Assembly: GCF_022538115.1 (NCBI RefSeq)
Contig: NZ_JAKZAL010000010.1
Coordinates: 1-64,000, forward strand
Origin: Cognataquiflexum rubidum
Lineage (GTDB): Bacteria > Bacteroidota > Bacteroidia > Cytophagales > Cyclobacteriaceae
Length of the DNA: 64,000 nucleotides
Direction of reading: 5' to 3'
Made by a program: the position numbers and the translations under genes. This document shows, one piece after another, positions 17,765 through 26,372 of this stretch (position 1 is the first letter of the stretch; each line of letters starts with the position of its first letter). The notes beneath the pieces are model-generated. The model saw only the letters and a program-made list of their open reading frames with translations, did no database searches and was not told the DNA's origin.

Positions 17765-18409
17765 ATGAAAAAACCTTTTGCACTTCTTCTTTTCATGATA
17801 TGCCTTGTCATGTCAGGATTCGAGGCAAAAGCTGAAAGTCAGAATGACAGCATTCCTGAGAAAACACGTGAAATGAAAATGGGAATCCGGTTTTCTCCTT
17901 CTCTCAATTTCTTTGATTATGGCGATTTGTCTTTTGGCCAGGTGGCTTCCGATTATAAAATCGGAGCGGCATTGGGAATGGTCTTCGATTGGAAAATGAG
18001 CGAATACAATCGCATCAGACTCGAGCCTTATCTCGAATACCAAAACATCAACAACAACTCCATCAATCCGGATATCGAAGCAGTCACCTCTTTTAGCAAT
18101 TTGTCTTTCGGATTGGATGCGATTCCTTTGGTATTGACCTATGGAGGAAAATATAAAGGGACGCTATCGTTTGGAGGCTTTGCGAAATATGTCCTGAACA
18201 GCTCCCAAAGCACGACTTTGAACGGAAATCCCGTCAATAACTTCAATGTCGAAATCAACAAACTCCAATATGGACTCTCTTTTGGTGCAGGGGCTTATCT
18301 TGGAAAAAGGCTGATAGAGTTTAGGTATTATCAGTCTCTCAATGATTTTGTAAACAGTCCTGTTGTTCCCAACAGTATCAATCAGGTCCAACTCATTCTT
18401 GTATACTAA
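17765..18409 (+). CDS. Outer membrane beta-barrel protein (PorT-like)
   Basis: 214 residues from ATG 17765, which begins a signal peptide (MKKPFALLLFMICLVMSGFEAKA); earlier in-frame ATGs lengthen it by up to 10 residues. Alternating aromatic/hydrophobic strands such as MGIRFSPSLNFFDYG and a C-terminal strand ending in LILVY are typical of small Bacteroidota barrels. Its TAA overlaps the next ATG by one base, so it is co-translated with the M43 metalloprotease. It may assist export or surface display of that enzyme, which is inferred only from the coupling. Confidence 0.8.
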   Translation: MKKPFALLLFMICLVMSGFEAKAESQNDSIPEKTREMKMGIRFSPSLNFFDYGDLSFGQVASDYKIGAALGMVFDWKMSEYNRIRLEPYLEYQNINNNSINPDIEAVTSFSNLSFGLDAIPLVLTYGGKYKGTLSFGGFAKYVLNSSQSTTLNGNPVNNFNVEINKLQYGLSFGAGAYLGKRLIEFRYYQSLNDFVNSPVVPNSINQVQLILVY

Positions 18410-19911
18410 TGAAAAAGATCCATATACTCCACAGTTTTTGGGTGCTATTGCTTTTCAATTCCTGTATGACAGACAGGGAATCTGAAAATTCATTTTACCT
18501 CAATCAGATCAACAGAATTCAATTGATCTCCTCCAAGACAATATTTTTTACCGAAAATCTCCAAGAAGATCTTAACCTGACCGTCAGCTTTTTTGACAGG
18601 GACAATAGGCCTTTTTTAAACAACATTGATGTTCCTTATGTGATCTATCTTGGTGATTCGGTGATCAAAAAGCCTAAACTTGATCTTGCCCGACCCGGCA
18701 AATACAATCTTCGGGTGATGTTCCCTACGAGAGAACATACATTTAGCAATGAGGTAGAATTGGAAGTTGTCACGGGAGATTATATTTCAGAACTGGTTTT
18801 GGATTTTTCCACCGAGACCCGAAATGAATTTACCTTAGCCAACAAAGAACCTTATGATTTTACGCTGAGGGCCATCGGGCCTAATGGCGAAATACCGGGA
18901 GTGGCTGATCAAATGCTAAGAAACCTCAATCTTAAGGTTGGTAATACAAATGCAACCCGTTTAACGAATGTTGTTATTGACCAATTGGGATTGTTAGAGG
19001 TGCAGGCCTCTGTTTTCGGGGTAAACAGCAATATTCTCAAAATCAATTCGCGTGAAGACATTTCCTATCCGATAAAAGAATTTCAGGTAGTATTCCATGT
19101 TTTTTCAAATATCTATAGCCCGACTACTGCCCAATTTGAAAATGAAATAAATAATGCAAATTTGGCTTTTGGAGGAGGAGTTCGAACATCTTTCCGCAGA
19201 AACTTAAATGCTGTAGATACCGGTTTCCGTTTTAAACTTGCCGACAAAAATCCTGATGGTAGTCTTATGGAAACAAAAGGAGTAAATAGGATCATTACTG
19301 ATCAGGTATTCCAAGATGCAGAAGACGATGAATTGTACATCCTTAAGTTCAATTCCATGTGGGACCCTAATCAATATATAAATGTATTTATAGAAGACCT
19401 TAGTAGCATAGATGCTTTAGGTTATGCATTTCTGCCTTTTTTAACAGAACCTATTGTAGGAGGGCTTGTTGGGAATTTTCCTCCAGAAACAGAATTATTT
19501 TATCCTATTAGTATAACATTAGACAAAAAACTATTTGATGGGCAAGTTAATTTGAAAGATGCTCTATCTCACGAAATTGGCCACTATCTAGGTTTGCGCC
19601 ATACTTTTCAGGATTGTCAAACCGGAGATTATTGCGAGGACACCCCATCCCATGTCCGTCCTTCAAATCCATCAATAGCATGGAGCAACAATAGAATGAA
19701 CTGTTCAAATGCGCCTTTTATTTCAACAAATTTTATGGACTATGTCATCACTTGGGACAATTTCACCTTTGATCAAAAAGAAAGAATGGTCAAGGTATAT
19801 GAAAACGCATTGTTTATGCCCAAAGACTTCAATGCCCCGGATGCGAGGCTGAAGCCTTTTATGCGAGGACAGCTTGACCCTAGCATCAAGCCAATTATCT
19901 GTAACTTCTAA
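18409..19911 (+). CDS. M43 (pappalysin-like) zinc metalloprotease lipoprotein
   Basis: 500 residues. The lipobox cysteine is at 19 (LLFNSC). About 200 residues of beta-rich, adhesin-like sequence precede the metzincin domain. The zinc motif HEIGHYLGLRH is at 388-398 (catalytic Glu389), cysteine pairs follow (DCQTGDYCED), and the Met-turn is NFMDY with Met443. This places it in family M43 with cytophagalysin. No type IX sorting domain or PKD repeat is seen, so it is probably cell-attached. The second half is more AT-rich than its surroundings. It is translationally coupled to the preceding barrel gene. Confidence 0.88.
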   Translation: MKKIHILHSFWVLLLFNSCMTDRESENSFYLNQINRIQLISSKTIFFTENLQEDLNLTVSFFDRDNRPFLNNIDVPYVIYLGDSVIKKPKLDLARPGKYNLRVMFPTREHTFSNEVELEVVTGDYISELVLDFSTETRNEFTLANKEPYDFTLRAIGPNGEIPGVADQMLRNLNLKVGNTNATRLTNVVIDQLGLLEVQASVFGVNSNILKINSREDISYPIKEFQVVFHVFSNIYSPTTAQFENEINNANLAFGGGVRTSFRRNLNAVDTGFRFKLADKNPDGSLMETKGVNRIITDQVFQDAEDDELYILKFNSMWDPNQYINVFIEDLSSIDALGYAFLPFLTEPIVGGLVGNFPPETELFYPISITLDKKLFDGQVNLKDALSHEIGHYLGLRHTFQDCQTGDYCEDTPSHVRPSNPSIAWSNNRMNCSNAPFISTNFMDYVITWDNFTFDQKERMVKVYENALFMPKDFNAPDARLKPFMRGQLDPSIKPIICNF

Positions 19912-20047
19912 TTGGATTAGGATTCCAAGTTTGGTTAGGGTGGATTGATATAAATACCGTTTGTGGCTATGGGTTTTGGTAAATCCGATTTTGCCAAAAA
20001 TGGGATCGATTTGAGAAAAATCAAAATGAAATGGATTGCTTAGATTC

Positions 20048-20055
20048 TATTTTTG
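20048..20055 (+). promoter_or_regulatory. Possible -7 box TATTTTTG
   Basis: An exact match to TAnnTTTG, 18 nt before the ATG at 20074. The -33 element is not clear. Confidence 0.35.
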
Positions 20056-20073
20056 TGTTTATATTGGTACTCT

Positions 20074-21111
20074 ATGGCAAGATTTTTCCGCAATATCCGG
20101 CAGCAACTTTTAGTCGAAAACAGGTTTACCCGATACCTCATTTACGCCATTGGTGAGATTTTTTTGGTAGTGGTAGGGATCATGATTGCAGTGAATTTCA
20201 ATAACCAAAACAATGACAAAAAAACCAAAGCGGAGACAGTCAGGCTGATCGCAGACCTCGAAAAAGGATTGAAAACCAATCAGTTTTTGCTTGATCGGTT
20301 CACCGGCAGGTTTGATGCACAGGATTCTTTGATGGGGTTGCTGATTGATGGGAAACTGACGGAGGAGAACTTCAGACGCAACAGAATTCTGAATGACCTG
20401 ATGGGCAACAGTACCCAATATGCCTGGCTCCAAGATGAGAATATCATCACTATCCTCCAAAAAGAAAGGGATTTTGATCCTTCCTATAACCAACTCATCA
20501 AGCTGATAAAATCATACAAAACAAGACTCGATGACTTGGAAAAAACCGCCGAGGAATTGAATGAACTTTCCAATTGGAATGAGAAATTCATGGCGGATAA
20601 TTTTGATTGGTATTCCGGTACGACAATAGAAGACCGGGACAAGAAGATCCAATACTTCCTCCAAGACCCATTTTACAAGAACCGGCTGAGCCTTTTTCGA
20701 AAAAAATTCGGTAACCAGATTTCCCATATCACGTCTATGGGCGCCATCCGTGCGGCCATTATGGGAGAAATAAAACGTTTGAACGAGGGAATCACCAATG
20801 CGCAATTGGGTGAATTTTTTAAGTCTCTCGGCATGAATCCGTTTCCCGAATTGGACTGCTCCGAACTGAACCGGGAGTGGGAAGGAAGTTTTTCGGGATT
20901 GTCTTTTTTCCTTTTCTTCAATGGAACCGATGAAACTGTCACCATATACCGCCTCAGAGAAAATGTGGATGCCTGGGAATCGTTCAAAATCAATCCGGGA
21001 GAATATGAAATCTTTGGTCAGGTACCGGGCCGTGGATTTATGATTGGTTCACCCGATTCCTGTCAGAAATTGTTTGTAGCCAAAAAACGAGGATATCTAT
21101 TGATTGAGTAG
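20074..21111 (+). CDS. DUF6090 family membrane protein
   Basis: 345 residues from ATG 20074 (MARFFRNIRQQL); the frame is open to 20053. The N-terminus has the signature of this Bacteroidota family: the block NRFTRYLIYAIGEIFLVVVG, then a transmembrane helix (about 25-42) and VNFNNQNNDKK. The rest is a helical, charged extracytoplasmic domain (about 50-230) and a short beta C-terminal part. Function is unknown. It has its own likely promoter and no coupled partner. Confidence 0.8.
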   Translation: MARFFRNIRQQLLVENRFTRYLIYAIGEIFLVVVGIMIAVNFNNQNNDKKTKAETVRLIADLEKGLKTNQFLLDRFTGRFDAQDSLMGLLIDGKLTEENFRRNRILNDLMGNSTQYAWLQDENIITILQKERDFDPSYNQLIKLIKSYKTRLDDLEKTAEELNELSNWNEKFMADNFDWYSGTTIEDRDKKIQYFLQDPFYKNRLSLFRKKFGNQISHITSMGAIRAAIMGEIKRLNEGITNAQLGEFFKSLGMNPFPELDCSELNREWEGSFSGLSFFLFFNGTDETVTIYRLRENVDAWESFKINPGEYEIFGQVPGRGFMIGSPDSCQKLFVAKKRGYLLIE

Positions 21112-21131
21112 GGCTTTAAAATATCAAGATA

Positions 21132-21314
21132 TCAATTAAAGTCATCTGCTATAAACTCCACAAGGTGCTTTCCTGATCCAAAAATCATCGGTTCTTGATT
21201 TTTTTTCCCCGGACTTAGTTGCTTTTTCAAAGTCAGGATTTTACTCAAAGAATTTGGATCATTCAACTTAGTTATCCATTCGATCAGTTCTATTTTTATT
21301 GTATCTGCATCCAT
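21132..21314 (-). CDS. Small hypothetical protein, antitoxin-like
   Basis: 60 residues from ATG 21314 (TTG 21335 also open). The N-terminus MDADTIKIELIEWITKLND plus SLSKILTLKKQL is an amphipathic helical hairpin like short proteins often found upstream of RelE/ParE-type toxins in Bacteroidota. No toxin follows; a convergent gene ends 21 nt away. It could be an orphan antitoxin or a stand-alone small protein. Confidence 0.45.
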   Translation of the reverse strand: MDADTIKIELIEWITKLNDPNSLSKILTLKKQLSPGKKNQEPMIFGSGKHLVEFIADDFN

Positions 21315-21630
21315 TTTATTTTCAGTAGTTCTCAATTTTCATAAAAGTGAAATTAATTCCATTGGCTAATTCAAAGATTTGTTTTTGCGTTGTTGCACTT
21401 GAATATGAATTATTTTGCCTTTTTCTTTTATGGGTCAAATCAAATTTAAGTAATTTATTGAATGTTAACCTTCTATCTAGACCTTAAATCCAAGGATATG
21501 GTTTACTTTAATTTTTGATTTTATTGACCACTTTTAATTCCCATCAAATTTTTCTTTTTTCAAACCCACTTTCAAAGTATCTTTTGGAAAGTGAAAAGAT
21601 CCTGAAATTTCCATAAAACCAAATAACCCT
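21315..21630. other. Intergenic region with no gene found
   Basis: AT-rich divergent region between the small minus-strand gene and the ThuA gene. No repeat array or hairpin of note was seen. Promoters for both genes presumably lie here. Confidence 0.5.
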
Positions 21631-22674
21631 ATGTCAACTCAAATCGTGGTTTCCCCAAAGTATTTTTCCAAATATTTATTCTTAAGCCTAACCTTTTTCC
21701 TGATCTTCTCCATCAGTTGTCAGGCACAGCAGGGCAAAACATGGTTGCAGTTTGAAGGAAAATCAGGTCCCGGTAAAGGAAAACATATCGTCCTTGTCAG
21801 CGGCGATGATGAATACCGCTCTGAGGAAGGGATGCCCATGTTGGGTAAATTATTGGCGGAACATTATGGGTTTACCTGCACGGTCTTGTTCCCGATCGAA
21901 CCGGAGACAGGCAATATCGTCCCTTCTTACCAAAACAACATTCCCGGATTGGAACATTTGGCAAAGGCCGATCTGATGATTCTACTCACCAGATTCCGAG
22001 AATTGCCGGATGAGCAGACCAAATATTTCCACGACTTCATCATGGCAGGCAAACCGATCATAGGAATGCGGACTGCAACCCATGCTTTCCACTACGAAAA
22101 AAACAAAAACAGTCCCTATGCCAAATATGATTGGAGAAACAAAAGTGCAGGTTGGGAAGGAGGATTCGGGCAAAAAATTCTCGGAGAAACTTGGGTAGCC
22201 CACCATGGCGAACATGCCAAAGAAGGCGCGCGTGCGCTGATCGACGGTCCCGCACAACTTGCAGACCATCCTATCCTTCGTGGAGTCAATGATATTTGGG
22301 CGGCTTCGGATGTGTATACTGTAAAGAACCTGACTAAGGATGCGCAAGTGCTCGTCTATGGCCAACCCACCAAAGGCATGACTCCCGATACTCCTTTGAT
22401 CTGGGAAAAATCTGTGATGCCTATGGCTTGGACCAAAGATTATCAGGTAGAGGGAGGCAAAAAAGGAAAAGTATTTGCCACTACGATGGGAGCTTCGGTG
22501 GATTTGCAAAGTGACGACCTGAGGAGATTGATTGTCAATGCGGTTTTTTGGGGATTGGATATGTCGGACCAAATCACACCTGACCTGAACGTGTCCATCG
22601 TTGGTAAATACGAACCCACCATGTTTGGATTTGGAACTTTCAGAAAAGGAATGAAAGTAGAGGATTTTAAGTGA
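21631..22674 (+). CDS. ThuA-domain lipoprotein
   Basis: 347 residues with a long signal ending in a lipobox (FSISC, Cys30). The body is a ThuA-like flavodoxin/glutamine-amidotransferase-like domain: HIVLVSGDDEYRSEEGMPML near the start, LMILLTRFRELPDEQ, GKPIIGMRTATHAF and the ending GKVFATTMGAS followed by IVNAVFWGLDM. ThuA proteins occur in trehalose and other sugar-utilisation loci next to Gfo/Idh dehydrogenases and cytochrome-propeller proteins, both present later in this window. The reaction is not settled. It converges on the SusC-like receptor gene. Confidence 0.88.
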   Translation: MSTQIVVSPKYFSKYLFLSLTFFLIFSISCQAQQGKTWLQFEGKSGPGKGKHIVLVSGDDEYRSEEGMPMLGKLLAEHYGFTCTVLFPIEPETGNIVPSYQNNIPGLEHLAKADLMILLTRFRELPDEQTKYFHDFIMAGKPIIGMRTATHAFHYEKNKNSPYAKYDWRNKSAGWEGGFGQKILGETWVAHHGEHAKEGARALIDGPAQLADHPILRGVNDIWAASDVYTVKNLTKDAQVLVYGQPTKGMTPDTPLIWEKSVMPMAWTKDYQVEGGKKGKVFATTMGASVDLQSDDLRRLIVNAVFWGLDMSDQITPDLNVSIVGKYEPTMFGFGTFRKGMKVEDFK

Positions 22675-22684
22675 ATAAAGACAG

Positions 22685-22712
22685 GAGATATGAGACTTGA
22701 GATTTGAGACCC
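22685..22712 (+). repeat. GAGANNN heptamer array after the ThuA gene
   Basis: Four phased units (GAGATAT, GAGACTT, GAGATTT, GAGACCC) begin 10 nt past the stop codon. Confidence 0.75.
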
Positions 22713-22800
22713 AATTGCCAAGAAATGGAAGATGAAACTGTAAAAACCATCAACCAATCGAAAAGGCTTTTATTAGTCATCTCGACGAAGGAGGGATCAT

Positions 22801-25356
22801 TTAAAAATTCACCTGATAGGAAACAGTAAAGGCCCTCGAAGGCAGCCAAGTATTAGCCCCGTCAATACCCGAAGAATAATAGTGGTCATAATATTCAATG
22901 TGCTCATCCGATTGCCATATCGGCCGGGCACTTATTCTTGCCTCAGGATCAGCAGCGGAATAGGCAGTAATGTAAAACAGGTTATTGGCTATCAGGGATA
23001 TTTTGCTAGACACTTTTTTATTCTTTATCAAAAAATCTAAATCCCTTGAAACAGAAAGGTAGTGAAGGGAAATGAATCCGGATTTTTCGATAAAGTAACT
23101 ACTGAACCTGTTATAATCTGTCAGTCCCTGATCTTTAAGATTTTGAAAAGAACGCAGTACATTTTGGTTGGAAAGTGTCACCCCTCCATACCACAGGTTG
23201 GTTTCATTGGCATTGACATGTCCAAAAACTCCCCTAAAGAAGGCATCCAAATGCCATTTTTTCCATTGCAGCTGATGGTTCCAACCCATCCACCATTTGG
23301 GCACAGTCTGACCTTGAGGTACATAATTTTTCCTCAAATCCTGTTGGTTGTTGTCCTGTTGCAGGATCCATTGTCCTGTATTGCGGTCAATACCCAAAAA
23401 CTCAAGCGCCCTTCCTGTCCCGATCTGCTCCCCTGTCCTGAGGGTATTGTATTCGTAATGAGAACCAAATCCGATAGCCCTTGTCACCCCCACGTCATAT
23501 CCTTCGAGACTCGTGAATTCAGCATCCAAGTCTTTCCATTCGGAATTTAGGAATGTGGCATTGATACTGCTTTGGTAAAATACGTTACCGATTTTTACCG
23601 CATTTAACCCGATAACCCACTCCGAACCTCTATTCCTTATTTCCCCAAAATTCTGATACGTACTAGGATAATAGGCATTCCAGTCCGTGTAATCCCAATC
23701 ATATGCCCGCATCAGATTGATAAAATCCGAAGAACGGCTCGTAAAGAACCTCAGTTCAGCAAACAATTTATTTTCAAGGAAAGAACCCCTTCCGCCTATT
23801 TCCCACTGATAGGTATCTTCCCACTTCAAATCTGGGTTGGCATAATGGGTGATTCGAGGAGAAGGCTCAATTTGCAATATGGTTTGGCTCAGTCCGGTCC
23901 GGTCAGGAATCAACCCGGTATGGGAATAGGATGTAAAAACCTGAAATTTTGGACTGAGACGGTATTTCAGATCCATTCCGAAAAATTGCCCCCAACCTGC
24001 ATTTTCACCCAAATTAGAAGAACTTTCCGGTTGGTAGAGGAAGTCAAAGTATAATCTTTCCTTCCAATTGGAATGGATAAAGAAACCCAAGGCATTTAAA
24101 GTATATTCCCCGTACTGAGGATTCAAAGTTTGCTCTATGATCGTATTCTCTGGTTCAAATGGCCTGATTAGATTGGTGCCTGTTTGGTCATAGCGTATCT
24201 TTTGAGAGGTAAAACGGATACCCGGATTGAAAGTAAAGTCATTGGTTTGGATCAAATAATCGGATGAAAATTCCATAAAAGTGCGGTCATCTTCTCTTTT
24301 TTTACTTGTCTGAAAAGTCCCTGCCTCATTGCTTAAAACCATAATTCCGTCAAAAATAAACTGGTCTTTCATTGTCCCAACTTTGCCTATTCTTCCACTG
24401 ATTGTCCATTGGGGAAAAGGATTGGCAGTAATATTTGCCTGAAACATTTCCATTTTGGAATCTAATGTGTTTTGATCCGCATTCATTCTCAGCCAAGGAT
24501 TTCCTCTAAACCCTGTGTAAGTATTTACTTGCTGATCCAATGCAAAAGTAGGGTTCATCCCTACTACCGCCTGAAAAAAATAAGAATTGCCTATATCGGA
24601 ATCTCTGTCCACAACCAAAGTTGAAACCCCCGCCTTGACTTTATTTTTCAAAAAAGAATAATCAAGGGCACCATAAATACTTAACTGCTTGAAACCGGTC
24701 TCCTTTTGGATACCTGCCACATTACGATGACTGAGGATTACTTTGGAATTCAGATTGCCTGTCCGGTAACCGAGTTTCAGACCTGTATTGGTTGACCAAG
24801 CCGTTTGTGTCAACGCTTCCAACCAATCCGTATCGCTGTTTCCAAAAAATGTACCCGGCGGCGCCTGATTCCTATATTCCTGTGCATTTAGGTTGTCATA
24901 GGGTCTTTGGTAGTTTTCCATGCTGACATTTTGAAGAAAGGTTACCGAAAGCCCTTCCCTCCCATTATTGGAAATTGTAGCATCAAAAACTCCGGCGGCA
25001 GCTTGCAAACCCATTTGTGCCAATTGACTCCCTCTGCGAACACTCATCGAATCTATCAAAAAAGGATCTACCATATGCCAAGCCAAACCGGGCATTCCAT
25101 CCAACATCAACATCGGCTGCATTCTACCGAGAAAAGTATGGTAACCACGGTAAATCATATCAAAGTTGCCATTGGGATTTGATCCCGGTCTTGAGACCAA
25201 GAGTCCCGGAATCTGACTCTGTATGGCCTGCGGCAAAGAAAGAATCAAGCCCTGATTGAATGGTTTTTGCTCCATCCTGAGGCTGTCAGATTCTTGTGCT
25301 TTGAGTGAAAAAGCAAATTGTAAAAGGCCAATTGAAATAATCAAAAACCGAAGCAT
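22801..25356 (-). CDS. SusC-like TonB-dependent outer membrane receptor, short form
   Basis: 851 residues with a signal peptide (ending LKAQ). A plug domain follows at about 30-150, with SIPGLLVSRPGSNP, PMLMLDGMPG and the SMSVRRGSQLAQMGLQAAAG segment, then a 22-strand-type barrel ending in FTVSYQVNF with the expected terminal Phe. It lacks the carboxypeptidase-like N-terminal domain of full SusC proteins (about 1000 residues), and no SusD gene is adjacent. It probably imports an oligosaccharide or other nutrient using TonB energy. It is divergent from the epimerase/sulfatase pair that starts at 25467. Confidence 0.85.
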   Translation of the reverse strand: MLRFLIISIGLLQFAFSLKAQESDSLRMEQKPFNQGLILSLPQAIQSQIPGLLVSRPGSNPNGNFDMIYRGYHTFLGRMQPMLMLDGMPGLAWHMVDPFLIDSMSVRRGSQLAQMGLQAAAGVFDATISNNGREGLSVTFLQNVSMENYQRPYDNLNAQEYRNQAPPGTFFGNSDTDWLEALTQTAWSTNTGLKLGYRTGNLNSKVILSHRNVAGIQKETGFKQLSIYGALDYSFLKNKVKAGVSTLVVDRDSDIGNSYFFQAVVGMNPTFALDQQVNTYTGFRGNPWLRMNADQNTLDSKMEMFQANITANPFPQWTISGRIGKVGTMKDQFIFDGIMVLSNEAGTFQTSKKREDDRTFMEFSSDYLIQTNDFTFNPGIRFTSQKIRYDQTGTNLIRPFEPENTIIEQTLNPQYGEYTLNALGFFIHSNWKERLYFDFLYQPESSSNLGENAGWGQFFGMDLKYRLSPKFQVFTSYSHTGLIPDRTGLSQTILQIEPSPRITHYANPDLKWEDTYQWEIGGRGSFLENKLFAELRFFTSRSSDFINLMRAYDWDYTDWNAYYPSTYQNFGEIRNRGSEWVIGLNAVKIGNVFYQSSINATFLNSEWKDLDAEFTSLEGYDVGVTRAIGFGSHYEYNTLRTGEQIGTGRALEFLGIDRNTGQWILQQDNNQQDLRKNYVPQGQTVPKWWMGWNHQLQWKKWHLDAFFRGVFGHVNANETNLWYGGVTLSNQNVLRSFQNLKDQGLTDYNRFSSYFIEKSGFISLHYLSVSRDLDFLIKNKKVSSKISLIANNLFYITAYSAADPEARISARPIWQSDEHIEYYDHYYSSGIDGANTWLPSRAFTVSYQVNF

Positions 25357-25440
25357 TTTTATTTGGGTTTATTTTGGGAACTGAAATTAAATATAGGCTT
25401 TTTAGTTGATTTTTTTCACAAAGAAGTAATTTGAATTTCT

Positions 25441-25448
25441 TATTTTTA
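25441..25448 (+). promoter_or_regulatory. Possible -7 box TATTTTTA
   Basis: Seven of eight matches to TAnnTTTG, 18 nt before the epimerase ATG, with a T-run (25411-25416) in the -33 region. Confidence 0.3.
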
Positions 25449-25466
25449 GCAAAACCCTATTAACCC

Positions 25467-26318
25467 ATGAATAAAATCGGATTTAATGTTTTGGCTTGGT
25501 CGGCAGCAATGTCTGATGACCTCAAACCAATTTTGGACAGGCTGAAAAAGATCGGCTATGATGGTGCTGAGTTTTTTGTAGGCTCTGACGATATTCCTGC
25601 CTACAAAAGAATCGGAGAGCATTGCAAAAATATTGGCTTGGAGGTCACTACGGTTTTTGTCTTAAGCCCGGAAGAAAACCTTGTCAGTCCGGATAACGAT
25701 GTCCGCCAAAAAGGTCTCGAAAAAATCAAGTGGACCATCGACCGTTCGCATGATTTGGGTTCGCAGGTGCTTTGTGGCCCTTTCCATTCTGCTTTTGCTA
25801 CTTTTACCAAAGCCGCCCCTCAGGATATCGAGTATGCGCGCAGTGCTGAAATCCTCCATCAGGCGGGAGATTATGCCGCTCAGGCAGGAATTCTCCTGAC
25901 ACCCGAAGCCCTCAACCGCTTCGAATGCTACCTCTGCAATACCATGGAGCAGCTTTCTCACTTACTGAAGATCGTCAACCACCCCAATGTCAAAGCGATG
26001 TTTGACACACACCATGCGAATATGGAGGAGAAAAAACTGGGAGAAGCCATACACCGCATCGCACCTTACCTTGCCCACTTCCATATCAGTGAAAATGACC
26101 GTGGTACGCCGGGTTCCGGGCATGTGCCTTGGGACGAGACTTTTGCCGCTTTGGCTGCGATCAAGTATAAAGGTTGGCTGACCATCGAGGGATTCACAAG
26201 AAGCGATCCTGATTTTGCCAATGCCATTGGGGTTTGGAGGCAGTTTTCAGAACCTTGGGAAATGGCAGAAAGCGGATATCGATTTATCAGGGAAATGGGA
26301 GAAAAGTATGGGCTGTAG
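25467..26318 (+). CDS. Sugar epimerase, xylose isomerase-like TIM barrel (ketose 3-epimerase type)
   Basis: 283 residues, the usual length for D-tagatose/D-psicose 3-epimerase relatives. The four metal-binding residues are visible: Glu147 (LTPEALNRFE), Asp180 (MFDTHHANMEE), His206 (HFHISEND) and Glu241 (LTIEGF), with the SGHVPWDE segment that shapes the substrate site. It should interconvert C3 epimers of a ketose with a divalent metal. It is cytosolic. It is followed 54 nt later by a sulfatase on the same strand, so the two may form an operon for a sulfated sugar. Confidence 0.88.
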   Translation: MNKIGFNVLAWSAAMSDDLKPILDRLKKIGYDGAEFFVGSDDIPAYKRIGEHCKNIGLEVTTVFVLSPEENLVSPDNDVRQKGLEKIKWTIDRSHDLGSQVLCGPFHSAFATFTKAAPQDIEYARSAEILHQAGDYAAQAGILLTPEALNRFECYLCNTMEQLSHLLKIVNHPNVKAMFDTHHANMEEKKLGEAIHRIAPYLAHFHISENDRGTPGSGHVPWDETFAALAAIKYKGWLTIEGFTRSDPDFANAIGVWRQFSEPWEMAESGYRFIREMGEKYGL

Positions 26319-26372
26319 GTATTTGTTATGCAATGACCAGACTTCGGTAATTTCACAATTACCCAAAAAAAT

